DNA from: Bacillota bacterium | Lineage (GTDB): Bacteria; Bacillota; Dethiobacteria; DTU022 | Length of the DNA stretch: 6,465 bases | Assembly: GCA_012727685.1 (NCBI GenBank) | Contig: JAAYGO010000152.1 | Coordinates: forward strand, 1-6,465 | Direction: 5' to 3' | Shown here: one piece after another, positions 1 through 4,984 of the stretch | Layout of the letters: the number at the start of each line of letters is the position of its first letter | Position numbering within the stretch: the stretch's first letter is position 1 | Notes under the pieces: model-generated | What the model saw: only the letters and a program-made list of their open reading frames with translations | Told to the model about the DNA's origin: nothing | The model's database searches: none | Translations under genes and position numbers: made by a program

Positions 1-124
1 TTGCCTTAAGGCTTCCTTCAGATTCCACCTCGCGATGGACACCCTTGCCATCGGCTATGTGCTTGGCACTATCAACCCGCACTCGGGACTTCCACCCGTT
101 AGACTGCGCCCATGCTGGGCGCAC
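1..124 (-). mobile_element. Group II intron (class C type), 5' part of ribozyme domain I, runs off left edge
   Basis: Read on the minus strand from position 124, the sequence opens with GTGCGCCC, a typical group II intron 5' end. It then follows the layout of bacterial IIC introns such as the Geobacillus GsI-IIC element, as I remember it: a GCATGGG-GCAGTCTA block, GGGTG-AAGTCCCGA, then CAAGGGTGTCC and GGAATCTGAAGGAAGC near the left edge. These are domain I segments of the ribozyme. The intron-encoded reverse transcriptase/maturase and domains V-VI would lie to the left, outside the window. The element begins two bases after the U-run of a Rho-independent terminator, the preferred target of class C introns. 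Family assignment rests on remembered consensus blocks, not an alignment; whether the copy is full length cannot be seen. Confidence 0.85.
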
Positions 125-126
125 AT

Positions 127-155
127 AAAAAACCTTTCACCAAAGAGGCGAAAGG
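127..155 (-). terminator. Intrinsic terminator of the T-box leader
   Basis: On the minus strand a 9-bp stem (CCTTTCGCC pairing with GGTGAAAGG, one G-U pair) closes a 5-nt TCTTT loop and is followed by six T residues (132-127). The 5' arm and loop contain CGCCTCTT, which can instead pair with AAGAG and GCG of the T-box sequence to form the antiterminator. The two structures are thus mutually exclusive, as expected for a T-box switch. Confidence 0.92.
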
Positions 156-372
156 TCAATTCCGCGGTACCACTCTTCTTGGCGGCAAAACTACTACCGC
201 CTCTCTTTATGATAACGGAAGTCTCCGGCCCGGCCTAGTTGCATCCGTGAATGCTTTCAGCCGGCGGCTCCCGGAGGAGTTCACTAGAGATCTGCCCTGC
301 CGCCTTTGCACCTGCCGGCGGCTCTCTGGAAAGGGCTCCCCGCTAGTTACTGGTTCCGGTCATTGCCTTTAA
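156..372 (-). promoter_or_regulatory. T-box riboswitch leader, probable leucine (CUC) specificity
   Basis: This cis-acting leader binds an uncharged tRNA and then lets transcription pass the terminator. Visible parts, in transcript order: the loop-E element AGTA (351-348) opposite GAA (282-280); the apical loop AGGTGCAA (313-306) on a GCCGCC/GGCGGC stem with an AGAGA bulge; a GGCGG/CCGCC stem III just upstream of the T-box; and the T-box sequence at 177-162, AAGAG-TGGTACC-GCGG. Its 7-nt bulge is flanked by AAGAG and GCG, which pair with CGC-CTCTT in the terminator. The triplet directly after GAA is CUC (279-277), a Leu codon. The bulge base N in UGGN is U, matching a discriminator A, which tRNA-Leu has; tRNA-Ser and tRNA-Asn usually have G. 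Other registers (ACU Thr, UCC Ser) are less likely. The controlled gene lies left of the intron and is not visible. Confidence 0.93.
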
Positions 373-392
373 AATATTAACTTAGGTTATAT

Positions 393-440
393 CTTATACC
401 AGGACAATCAGTAGTGTCAACGATTTTTTAGTTTTTTTTG
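393..440 (-). promoter_or_regulatory. Sigma-A promoter of the T-box leader with A-tract UP element
   Basis: The minus strand shows a perfect -35 TTGACA (420-415), a 16-bp spacer and TATAAG (398-393) as -10. Directly upstream of the -35, A-rich tracts (runs of eight and six A between 440 and 421) resemble an UP element. Transcription should start near 386, just before the T-box stem I. Confidence 0.8.
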
Positions 441-507
441 CGCGTCCATTGATTTTCGATTGGGGGGGGCATCACTTTTAAATTGTTCCGCATACCGGTG
501 AAAAACA

Positions 508-569
508 CGGCAGAAAACAGAAAGGAAACAACAGATGCAGCTAAGCCATGCCTTTAAATGTTTCTGCCG
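508..569. repeat. 9-bp inverted repeat, possible long hairpin
   Basis: CGGCAGAAA (508-516) is the exact reverse complement of TTTCTGCCG (561-569), separated by 44 nt. With one bulged base the pairing extends by a further CA/TG. There is no U-run after either arm, so it is not a standard terminator. Confidence 0.5.
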
Positions 570-727
570 GATTGAAGAAAATTTACTGTTACTGGCAAAT
601 CCTTGGAGTGGGGGAGGGGGCGGAATAGCATGACGTGCAGTTGATTTGCTATTTTCTATTACAACCTTGCGGACTGATAAATTTAACACGTGAAAAAAGC
701 AGTTCAAAAACTCGATTTCATAAATTC

Positions 728-752
728 TTTTGCGTCAATGGCGCTAAATAAA
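728..752 (+). repeat. 25-bp near-palindromic motif, copy A (imperfect)
   Basis: The motif is TTTTGCG, seven bases, CGCTAAA, then TAAA. It matches copy B at 1566-1590 at 22 of 25 positions, same orientation, 838 bp away. In this copy the right arm has one mismatch in the palindrome (CGCTAAA instead of CGCAAAA). No gene start is nearby. Confidence 0.6.
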
Positions 753-782
753 GGAATTAGCCCTTTATAATTAGTGGAGCGC

Positions 783-810
783 GGTTGGCGACTGTATTTT
801 CAGTCCAACC
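783..810. repeat. Hairpin-forming inverted repeat
   Basis: GGTTGG (783-788) pairs with CCAACC (805-810), and the stem continues inward as ACTG/CAGT around a TATTTT loop, with a two-base bulge. No U-run follows on either strand, so a terminator role is unlikely. It lies just left of the TTGGTCAC repeat at 816. Confidence 0.5.
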
Positions 811-815
811 TTAAA

Positions 816-1028
816 TTGGTCACGAAAATGGGTCACGACAGCGAAAATAGGCTGAAGTCTGGAAGGACAGGTTCCAAGGTTCTAATGTTTTATGGCCGAC
901 ATACGGACAGAAATACTTAAAAAGGCCTGTCGAAGCCTTAACCTTTAAGCGGAAGTGCCTCATTGGCCTCATGGAAGCAAATAGAGTCTGGCGGAGGAGG
1001 TGGGGTGTCCAGACCTGGAGGTGACCAA
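816..1028. repeat. Segment bounded by 8-bp inverted repeats TTGGTCAC/GTGACCAA
   Basis: TTGGTCAC (816-823) and GTGACCAA (1021-1028) are perfect inverted repeats enclosing 197 bp. A second GGTCACGA follows at 831-838, so GGTCACGA occurs twice within 21 bp at the left side. Repeated GTGACC-type boxes at an end recall IS21-family termini, but no transposase can be read inside, so a decayed IS end or small non-autonomous element is only a suggestion. Confidence 0.3.
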
Positions 1029-1178
1029 AAGCAGGCAAATGAGCTCAGAAAAACAGTAATTTAACCCCTCCAGGTGTGAAAAACAACTTCCGATAATCTA
1101 TCTTATGTAAACTATGGAATATTACAAAAATACTGTTTTAAAAAAAGACAAATAATTAACCGCTGCTCCGGCCGGCTT

Positions 1179-1352
1179 TTACCTCTCCCCCGGCAGGCGC
1201 CAGGACCGCAGAGGTTGTCCAATTTCTTTAAGGCGCCTGAGCACGGTATCATGCGAGACGCCGATTTTATCGGCAATCTCCCGCGTCGAATAGCCCTGGC
1301 GGTAGAGCCTGGCGATCTGCTGTTTATCCACCGGTATTTTCCTGCGCCCCAT
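1179..1352 (-). CDS. Small stand-alone helix-turn-helix protein (57 aa)
   Basis: An ATG at 1352 is preceded by GGAAAGGGG at a 7-nt spacing, a good ribosome binding site, and the frame ends with TAA at 1179. The product begins MGRRKIPVDK and is almost entirely one DNA-binding unit: residues about 10-42 read QQIARLYRQGYSTREIAD and then KIGVSHDTVLRRLKEIG. The GYSTREIA-x(3)-GVSHDTVLRRL pattern is the classic resolvase/homeodomain-like helix-turn-helix (HTH_7/HTH_23 type), with the second helix about residues 33-42. The protein is basic and has no effector or dimerisation domain. By family it should bind DNA in the cytoplasm, as a regulator or the remnant of a recombinase or transposase DNA-binding domain. 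No partner gene is adjacent; a T-run lies about 30 bp downstream (1148-1141), but no strong terminator hairpin is seen. The target is unknown. Confidence 0.82.
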   Translation of the reverse strand: MGRRKIPVDKQQIARLYRQGYSTREIADKIGVSHDTVLRRLKEIGQPLRSWRLPGER

Positions 1353-1653
1353 CAATAGGCCCCTTTCCGCTAATTATGTTCAAAACTAGCAAGCAACCTT
1401 CGTAAAACTGTAAGATAAAACACTAAAAAACGACATAAAAACCTAATTAAGAGCAAAAATACACAAATTAATTTACATTTTTCGATATCCCTTATCACCC
1501 TTTATCGCTATCCTCGCCTTTCTGCTCGAAAGGGAGTATACTTATTTTGTTTGACCGTCTCAAAGTTTTGCGACAATGACGCAAAATAAATAAAGCCACA
1601 AAAATTTTCGAAGATTGATTAAATTAAATAAAAACTATATTCCGAGGCAACAA
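1353..1653. other. AT-rich intergenic spacer of 301 bp without a gene
   Basis: This spacer separates the helix-turn-helix gene from the holin-like gene, both on the minus strand. It is visibly AT-rich compared with its neighbours and holds the perfect palindromic motif at 1566-1590. A minus-strand CATAAT (1383-1378) could be a -10 for the helix-turn-helix gene, but no acceptable -35 lies 16-18 bp upstream. I see no open frame of interest and no RNA family that I recognise. Confidence 0.5.
1566..1590 (+). repeat. 25-bp palindromic motif, copy B (perfect 7-bp arms)
   Basis: TTTTGCG (1566-1572) and CGCAAAA (1580-1586) are exact inverted arms around the 7-nt ACAATGA, followed by TAAA. The size and symmetry fit a binding site for a dimeric regulator, or a short hairpin. 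The same motif with three changes occurs at 728-752. It lies 68 bp past the stop of the holin-like gene and about 210 bp upstream of the helix-turn-helix start. Confidence 0.65.
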
Positions 1654-1905
1654 TCACTTTTTACGTATGGCCAGGGTATTCTTGGCTCCCGAAAACAATC
1701 CGATTGCCGACAGCCCCAGGACAGTCCCATAGAGCAGCGCTTTTTTGGGCTCACCGGGTGCCAGGTAGTAAAAAGCGAAAAAATAAGCCATCAGCATGGC
1801 GCTGGCGGGAACCAGCCTGGTCGGCAAGCCGGTTCGTTTCAGCAACTCCGTCAGGGCAACCAAGACGGGGACCAGGGCTACTCCGTAAATCGTCAACTGA
1901 TCCAC
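1654..1905 (-). CDS. Holin-like small membrane protein (83 aa)
   Basis: The frame starts with GTG at 1905, preceded by GGGGGAG at an 8-nt spacing; the ATG eight bases upstream is in another frame. The product begins MDQLTIYGVALVPVL and is mostly hydrophobic, with likely membrane segments at residues about 4-21, 33-49 and 56-74, a short charged stretch (ELLKRTGLPTR) after the first, and a basic tail (RKK). Size, segment number and basic C-terminus resemble small phage-holin-like proteins that occur in clostridial genomes with or without a phage. Holins form membrane lesions that release lysis enzymes, but no endolysin or other phage gene is present here, so a lysis role is not supported. It could equally be an uncharacterised small inner-membrane protein. 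No clear terminator follows and no strong promoter is seen upstream. Confidence 0.75.
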   Translation of the reverse strand: MDQLTIYGVALVPVLVALTELLKRTGLPTRLVPASAMLMAYFFAFYYLAPGEPKKALLYGTVLGLSAIGLFSGAKNTLAIRKK

Positions 1906-2104
1906 GATACCATCTCCCCCGGTTTACAATATCGAGTATTAAATATGTAACCGGGATCATTTTTAGAACCACTATTTTTTCGGGTTTCTCGGACAGGAAT
2001 ACAGCTCCGGAGTGCCAGTAAAGCGGCCATTTCCATTTCCGCTATGCTCCAGTTCACAAGCCGCGGAAAGGTCCGGCTGAAAAGGCAAGCCCTTGAAATT
2101 CTTT

Positions 2105-2143
2105 TAACTGGGCTGACGATTTAACGTTCGGTCAGCCCAGTTA
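2105..2143 (-). terminator. Strong 13-bp hairpin downstream of the permease gene
   Basis: TAACTGGGCTGAC (2105-2117) is perfectly complementary to GTCAGCCCAGTTA (2131-2143), with a 13-nt loop. It starts 21 bases past the permease stop and so probably marks the transcript end. On the minus strand the stem is followed by AAAAG rather than a U-run; on the plus strand it is followed by CCTCA. It is therefore not a canonical intrinsic terminator, and may protect the mRNA 3' end or act with Rho. Confidence 0.55.
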
Positions 2144-2164
2144 CCTCACCGCCTGGTTCTTCGC

Positions 2165-3577
2165 TCAAATGATCGCCAGCAGGATAAAATTCAGGATAAA
2201 CAAAACGGTAGCGATCCATAAAACCAGGTTGATATCCTTAGCCTGTTTTTTAATGATCTTGACGATGCAGTAAAAGATAAAACCGGCGGCGATGCCGTAG
2301 GAGATATTATAACAGAAAGCCATAAAAATGCCGGTAAAGAATGCCGGGATCGCCTCGCTTAGATCTTCCCATTTTATATCTTTAAATGCGGATAGCATCA
2401 TGATCCCCACGATTATCAAGGCCGGGGCGGTAGCCGCGGCGGGGACCGCGCTTACTACCGGAGCCAAGAAGGCGCTGATCACAAATAAAATGGCCACTGC
2501 CACGCTGGTCAGTCCTGTCCGCCCGCCGGCTCCGATGCCTGCGGCGCTTTCAATATAGGTTGTGGTATTGGAGGTGCCAACCGCTGCACCGACGGAAGTG
2601 GCGATGGAATCGGCAAAGAGGGCTTTGTCCATTTTAGAGCTGAAACCTTTGCCGGTTTCCAGGGCTTTCATATCCTTGTCGGAAAAGATGCCTGTATTGC
2701 GGCCGGTGCCGATAAAGGTGCCGATGGTGTCGAAGGTGTCGGCCAGGCTAAAGGCGAAGATGGTCACCAGTACCAGGGGCAGCTTGCTGGCATCGCTGAA
2801 CAGCGTCTGCAAACCGGGGCTGCCGAAAGCCGCCAAAAAGGTCTGGGGCAGCTCGGCCAGGGCTTCTTTAAAGCTGATGGTGGCTCCCAGTTGGGTAATA
2901 CCCAGGGGGATGCCGATAAGCGTGGTAGCAATGATGCTCAACAGGATGGCTCCGTTAACCCTGGCGATAAGCAGAATAACCGTCAGGGCAAGTCCAAAAA
3001 GGGCCAGCAGCACGGCAGGGTTATTTAAGGCAACCAGGGCAGGAACCGCGGAGGAATCGGCGATCACCGTCCCCCCTTCGCCCAACTGGACATAGCTGCC
3101 GGGATCGGCGGTAAATGAAAGCAATCCCGCATTTTTAATGCCGATATAAGCGATAAAAATGCCGATACCGCCGCCGATGGCGCTTTGCAAGCTTCTGGGA
3201 ATAGACTGAATAATCATTTTGCGAATCTTGGTGACAGTAATAATGATGTTAATGAGACCGCAGATGAAAACCATGGCTAAAGCTTCCTGCCAGGTAAAGC
3301 CAAGCGCGAAAACGACAGTGAATACGAAAAAGGCATTCAGCCCCATGCCTGGCGCCAGGGCATAGGGAACATTGGCTACCAGGCCCATAACCAGTGTTCC
3401 AATCACTGAAGCGATGATTGTGGCCAGGAATACCGCACCCCAGGGCATGCCGGATTGGCTGAGGATGGCCGGGTTGACCATGATAATATAGGCCATGGCA
3501 AAAAAAGTGGTCAAGCCCGCCAATAATTCGATGCGGATATTGGTGCCATTTTCTTTGAGTTTAAAAAGCTTTTCCAT
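2165..3577 (-). CDS. NCS2-family purine (guanine/hypoxanthine) permease, AzgA/PbuG-like
   Basis: This is a 470-aa membrane transporter expected to import guanine, hypoxanthine or a related purine with protons across the cytoplasmic membrane. Family landmarks: the N-terminal stretch EXLLAGLTTFFAMAYIIMVNP (residues 17-36, X = residue 18), APGMGLNAFF (75-84), the substrate-site region ADTFDTIGT (279-287), SNTTTYIESAAG (336-347), GGRTGLT (351-357) and ISYGIAAGF (425-433). The motifs fit the AzgA/PbuG/PbuO branch rather than the UraA/XanQ branch, and about a dozen hydrophobic segments are visible. ATG at 3577 is chosen because AGGAGG lies 8 nt upstream; the frame stays open to 3661, but those codons run back into the riboswitch terminator. 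The gene is single in its transcript. The guanine riboswitch upstream supports a purine substrate; which purine is preferred cannot be told. Confidence 0.95.
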   Translation of the reverse strand: MEKLFKLKENGTNIRIELLAGLTTFFAMAYIIMVNPAILSQSGMPWGAVFLATIIASVIGTLVMGLVANVPYALAPGMGLNAFFVFTVVFALGFTWQEALAMVFICGLINIIITVTKIRKMIIQSIPRSLQSAIGGGIGIFIAYIGIKNAGLLSFTADPGSYVQLGEGGTVIADSSAVPALVALNNPAVLLALFGLALTVILLIARVNGAILLSIIATTLIGIPLGITQLGATISFKEALAELPQTFLAAFGSPGLQTLFSDASKLPLVLVTIFAFSLADTFDTIGTFIGTGRNTGIFSDKDMKALETGKGFSSKMDKALFADSIATSVGAAVGTSNTTTYIESAAGIGAGGRTGLTSVAVAILFVISAFLAPVVSAVPAAATAPALIIVGIMMLSAFKDIKWEDLSEAIPAFFTGIFMAFCYNISYGIAAGFIFYCIVKIIKKQAKDINLVLWIATVLFILNFILLAII

Positions 3578-3634
3578 TACTAATTCCTCCTTCTTTTTTT
3601 GGTGTATTGGCAGGGAGCTTTCTCCCCTGACAAG

Positions 3635-3668
3635 AAAAAAACAGCTGAATGAAGTGCTCAATCAACTG
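3635..3668 (-). terminator. Riboswitch expression-platform terminator
   Basis: On the minus strand CAGTTG (3668-3663) pairs with CAGCTG (3647-3642), and the stem continues through A-T and TGA/TCA with one T-T mismatch to a GCACT loop. Seven T residues follow (3641-3635). The loop-side sequence CACTTCAT can instead pair, with one bulge, with the P1 3' strand ATGAGTG of the aptamer. This gives a simple ligand-off antiterminator. It lies before the permease ribosome binding site. Confidence 0.85.
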
Positions 3669-3729
3669 CTTATAAGACGAATCTCAACCCGTTTAAGTCA
3701 GCAAGATTCATTTTAAAAGAGTTTATGAA

Positions 3730-3800
3730 CACTCATAGCGTAGGCAATTAAGGTTGCCACGTAGAGACACTCGCACCAAATTTGCGAGTTTATATGAGTG
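3730..3800 (-). promoter_or_regulatory. Purine riboswitch aptamer, guanine class
   Basis: This 71-nt minus-strand aptamer senses guanine or hypoxanthine. It opens with CACTCATATAA, identical to the Bacillus xpt aptamer as I recall it, and closes with TATGAGTG to form P1. P2 is ACTCGC/GCGAGT and P3 is GGCAA/TTGCC. J2/3 carries the conserved TCTAC. Loop 2 ends in GG and loop 3 begins with CC, as needed for the loop-loop G-C pairs. The specificity base in J3/1 is C (position 3738), followed by TATGAGTG; C pairs with guanine, while U would indicate adenine. With the terminator downstream, ligand binding should turn permease expression off. Confidence 0.95.
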
Positions 3801-3824
3801 AATATGGCATATTTTGTTACACTT

Positions 3825-3853
3825 AATTTAACGTACCTGTTCTGTCTTGTCAA
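3825..3853 (-). promoter_or_regulatory. Sigma-A promoter of the riboswitch-permease unit
   Basis: On the minus strand a perfect TTGACA (3853-3848) and TAAATT (3830-3825) are separated by exactly 17 bp. Transcription would begin near 3819, about 20 nt before the aptamer, giving a leader of about 240 nt ahead of the permease start. Confidence 0.85.
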
Positions 3854-3943
3854 GAAAAACGAATGAATCTGGCAATGTTTCCATGATAAAAACTAATCAG
3901 CGCCCAGAATGGGGAATAATGCTTAAAAAAAAGCGCTTAATAG

Positions 3944-3949
3944 TATAAA
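3944..3949 (+). promoter_or_regulatory. Possible -10 element for the lipoprotein gene
   Basis: TATAAA lies about 60 bp upstream of the lipoprotein start in an A/T-rich stretch. No good -35 hexamer sits 16-18 bp upstream (the bases there read like GCTTAA). An 8-bp palindrome AAGCGCTT (3931-3938) lies where a regulator could act. The call is weak. Confidence 0.3.
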
Positions 3950-4010
3950 ATATAGTTAGTGCCTCTGATTGCTATTAAAACTGTAAGGGCACCTCAGGAG
4001 AAATGATTAA

Positions 4011-4913
4011 ATGAAAAAACTGCTCGCGTTTTTTTTAGTAATTGCCTTGCTGCTGGCTTGCGTCATTTTGGCGAATAGTTATTGGCATATCTTCCCGGCC
4101 AGCGCCCCCGGTTCTGAAAACGGTGAAGAAGAAAACCCGGACAGCAAAGTGGAAGAATATCCGGACAGCGAAGCTGAACCAGAACTAAACGGTGAACCGG
4201 AAGAACCGGCGGCGCCGGAAGAGTTTTCCCCGCGTATCGGTATCTATAGCGGATCCGGTTCCTGGGAAGAAAACGTGGTGGCGATTATCAACTTTTTTGA
4301 ACACTACGGTATTAACTACGGGACCTTTGACGAACAGGACGCCTCCTTCGGGGATTTGGGCGCCTCGTTTGACGCCATCTGGTTTCCTGGCGGTTTCAGT
4401 GAGTCTTATAGACACTATATTTCAAACCATGATAATTTGCGCGCTTTCGTTGATGAAGGGGGGCTATTTATCGGTACTTGCGCCGGCGCCTATTATGCCT
4501 CGGACATCATGTTATGGCTGGATGAAGGCGAAAAACTCTTAGATTATCCACTGAAATTGTTTGCCGGGCGCGCTGTGGGACCGCACATGCGCTGGGGCGA
4601 GCATGCCGTGCTGACTCTTAATCCTGATTTACCGGTTAATGAAGCATTTGACCAGACGATCATGGCGCATTATTTCGACGGTCCCTACTTCATTCCCTCG
4701 GACGAGCAGGAGGTTGCCGTGCTTGCCGAATACGAATCCCATGAGGCACCGGCCATTTTGAGCTTTGACTATGGTAACGGCAAGGTTCTGTTAATGGGAC
4801 CTCACCCCGAATTGGGCTACGAGCCTGCTACCGGGCTGATCGATACCCGGGGCGGGGCCGGTGCCCAATGGCCGTGGTTATATGCTGTGCTGCAATGGTT
4901 CTTCACTGATTAA
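4011..4913 (+). CDS. Putative lipoprotein with class I glutamine-amidotransferase-like (BPL_N-type) domain
   Basis: This is a 300-aa product. ATG at 4011 has AGGAG 10 nt upstream. Residues 1-16 form a signal peptide (MKKLLAFFLVIALLLA) ending in the lipobox LLAC, so Cys17 should carry lipid and the protein sit on the outer face of the membrane. Residues about 33-72 are a Glu/Pro/Asp-rich linker. Residues about 74-300 resemble the biotin-protein-ligase N-terminal/GATase-like fold: RIGIYSGSGS (75-84), FPGGFSESYRHYI (125-137), the nucleophile elbow GTCAGAYYAS with Cys157, and MGPHPELG with His265 and Glu267. Cys157-His265-Glu267 match a class I amidotransferase triad. No synthase partner domain is present, so the reaction is unknown: amidase, peptidase and ligand-binding roles are all possible. 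It probably shares a transcript with the glycosyltransferase 71 bp downstream, suggesting an envelope role. Domain call good, function uncertain. Confidence 0.87.
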   Translation: MKKLLAFFLVIALLLACVILANSYWHIFPASAPGSENGEEENPDSKVEEYPDSEAEPELNGEPEEPAAPEEFSPRIGIYSGSGSWEENVVAIINFFEHYGINYGTFDEQDASFGDLGASFDAIWFPGGFSESYRHYISNHDNLRAFVDEGGLFIGTCAGAYYASDIMLWLDEGEKLLDYPLKLFAGRAVGPHMRWGEHAVLTLNPDLPVNEAFDQTIMAHYFDGPYFIPSDEQEVAVLAEYESHEAPAILSFDYGNGKVLLMGPHPELGYEPATGLIDTRGGAGAQWPWLYAVLQWFFTD

Positions 4914-4984
4914 CGACCGCAAGCGGCGCGCGATAATTTCTAGAAAAAGATAATTCCTTTATCACCATTTTGGGGGGTAAACAG

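Larger units (their letters stand above)
421..1178. other. Gene-poor region of about 750 bp with scattered inverted repeats
   Basis: I find no convincing gene here. The two longest open frames, both minus strand (707-417 and 1038-820), give unfamiliar products, one with a run of five prolines read from a G-tract, and lack a good ribosome binding site. What can be seen: G-rich tracts at 462-469 and 606-621; a 9-bp inverted repeat at 508-516/561-569; a near-palindrome at 728-748; a hairpin at 783-810; TTGGTCAC inverted repeats at 816-823/1021-1028; and AAAACAGTA/TACTGTTTT at 1050-1058/1131-1139. The pattern suggests decayed mobile DNA or an undetected small RNA, but neither can be shown. Confidence 0.5.

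Noticed and set aside
35..372. Two plus-strand open frames at the left end
   Set aside because: They run antisense through the group II intron and T-box leader, whose structure explains the sequence; the products are unlike real proteins.
604..625. G-quadruplex candidate in the G-rich tract
   Set aside because: Only two long G-runs with short flanking GG pairs are present; a stable four-run structure is not evident.
417..707. 96-codon open frame on the minus strand
   Set aside because: The product includes a proline run from a G-tract, has no recognisable motif or ribosome binding site, and its 3' end overlaps the -35 of the T-box promoter.
770..795. Sigma-54-like -24/-12 spacing (GG and GC 10 bases apart) downstream of motif copy A
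   Set aside because: The flanking bases fit TGGCAC/TTGCA poorly, no gene follows on the plus strand, and copy B has no comparable element.
820..1038. 72-codon open frame on the minus strand spanning the TTGGTCAC-bounded segment
   Set aside because: Part of the translation looked transposase-like at first sight, but no motif can be named, and composition and start context do not support a gene.
1141..1180. Intrinsic terminator after the helix-turn-helix gene
   Set aside because: A T-run exists on the minus strand, but the GC-rich inverted sequences before it are about 20 bases away and form only weak stems.
2328..3095. Plus-strand open frames opposite the permease
   Set aside because: They are low-complexity Ala/Pro/Ser-rich mirror frames of a GC-biased membrane protein gene, without ribosome binding sites.
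3578..3661. Upstream extension of the permease by 28 codons to an ATG at 3661
   Set aside because: The extra residues are unlike the family, the ATG lies inside the riboswitch terminator hairpin, and the internal ATG at 3577 has a strong AGGAGG at the right spacing.
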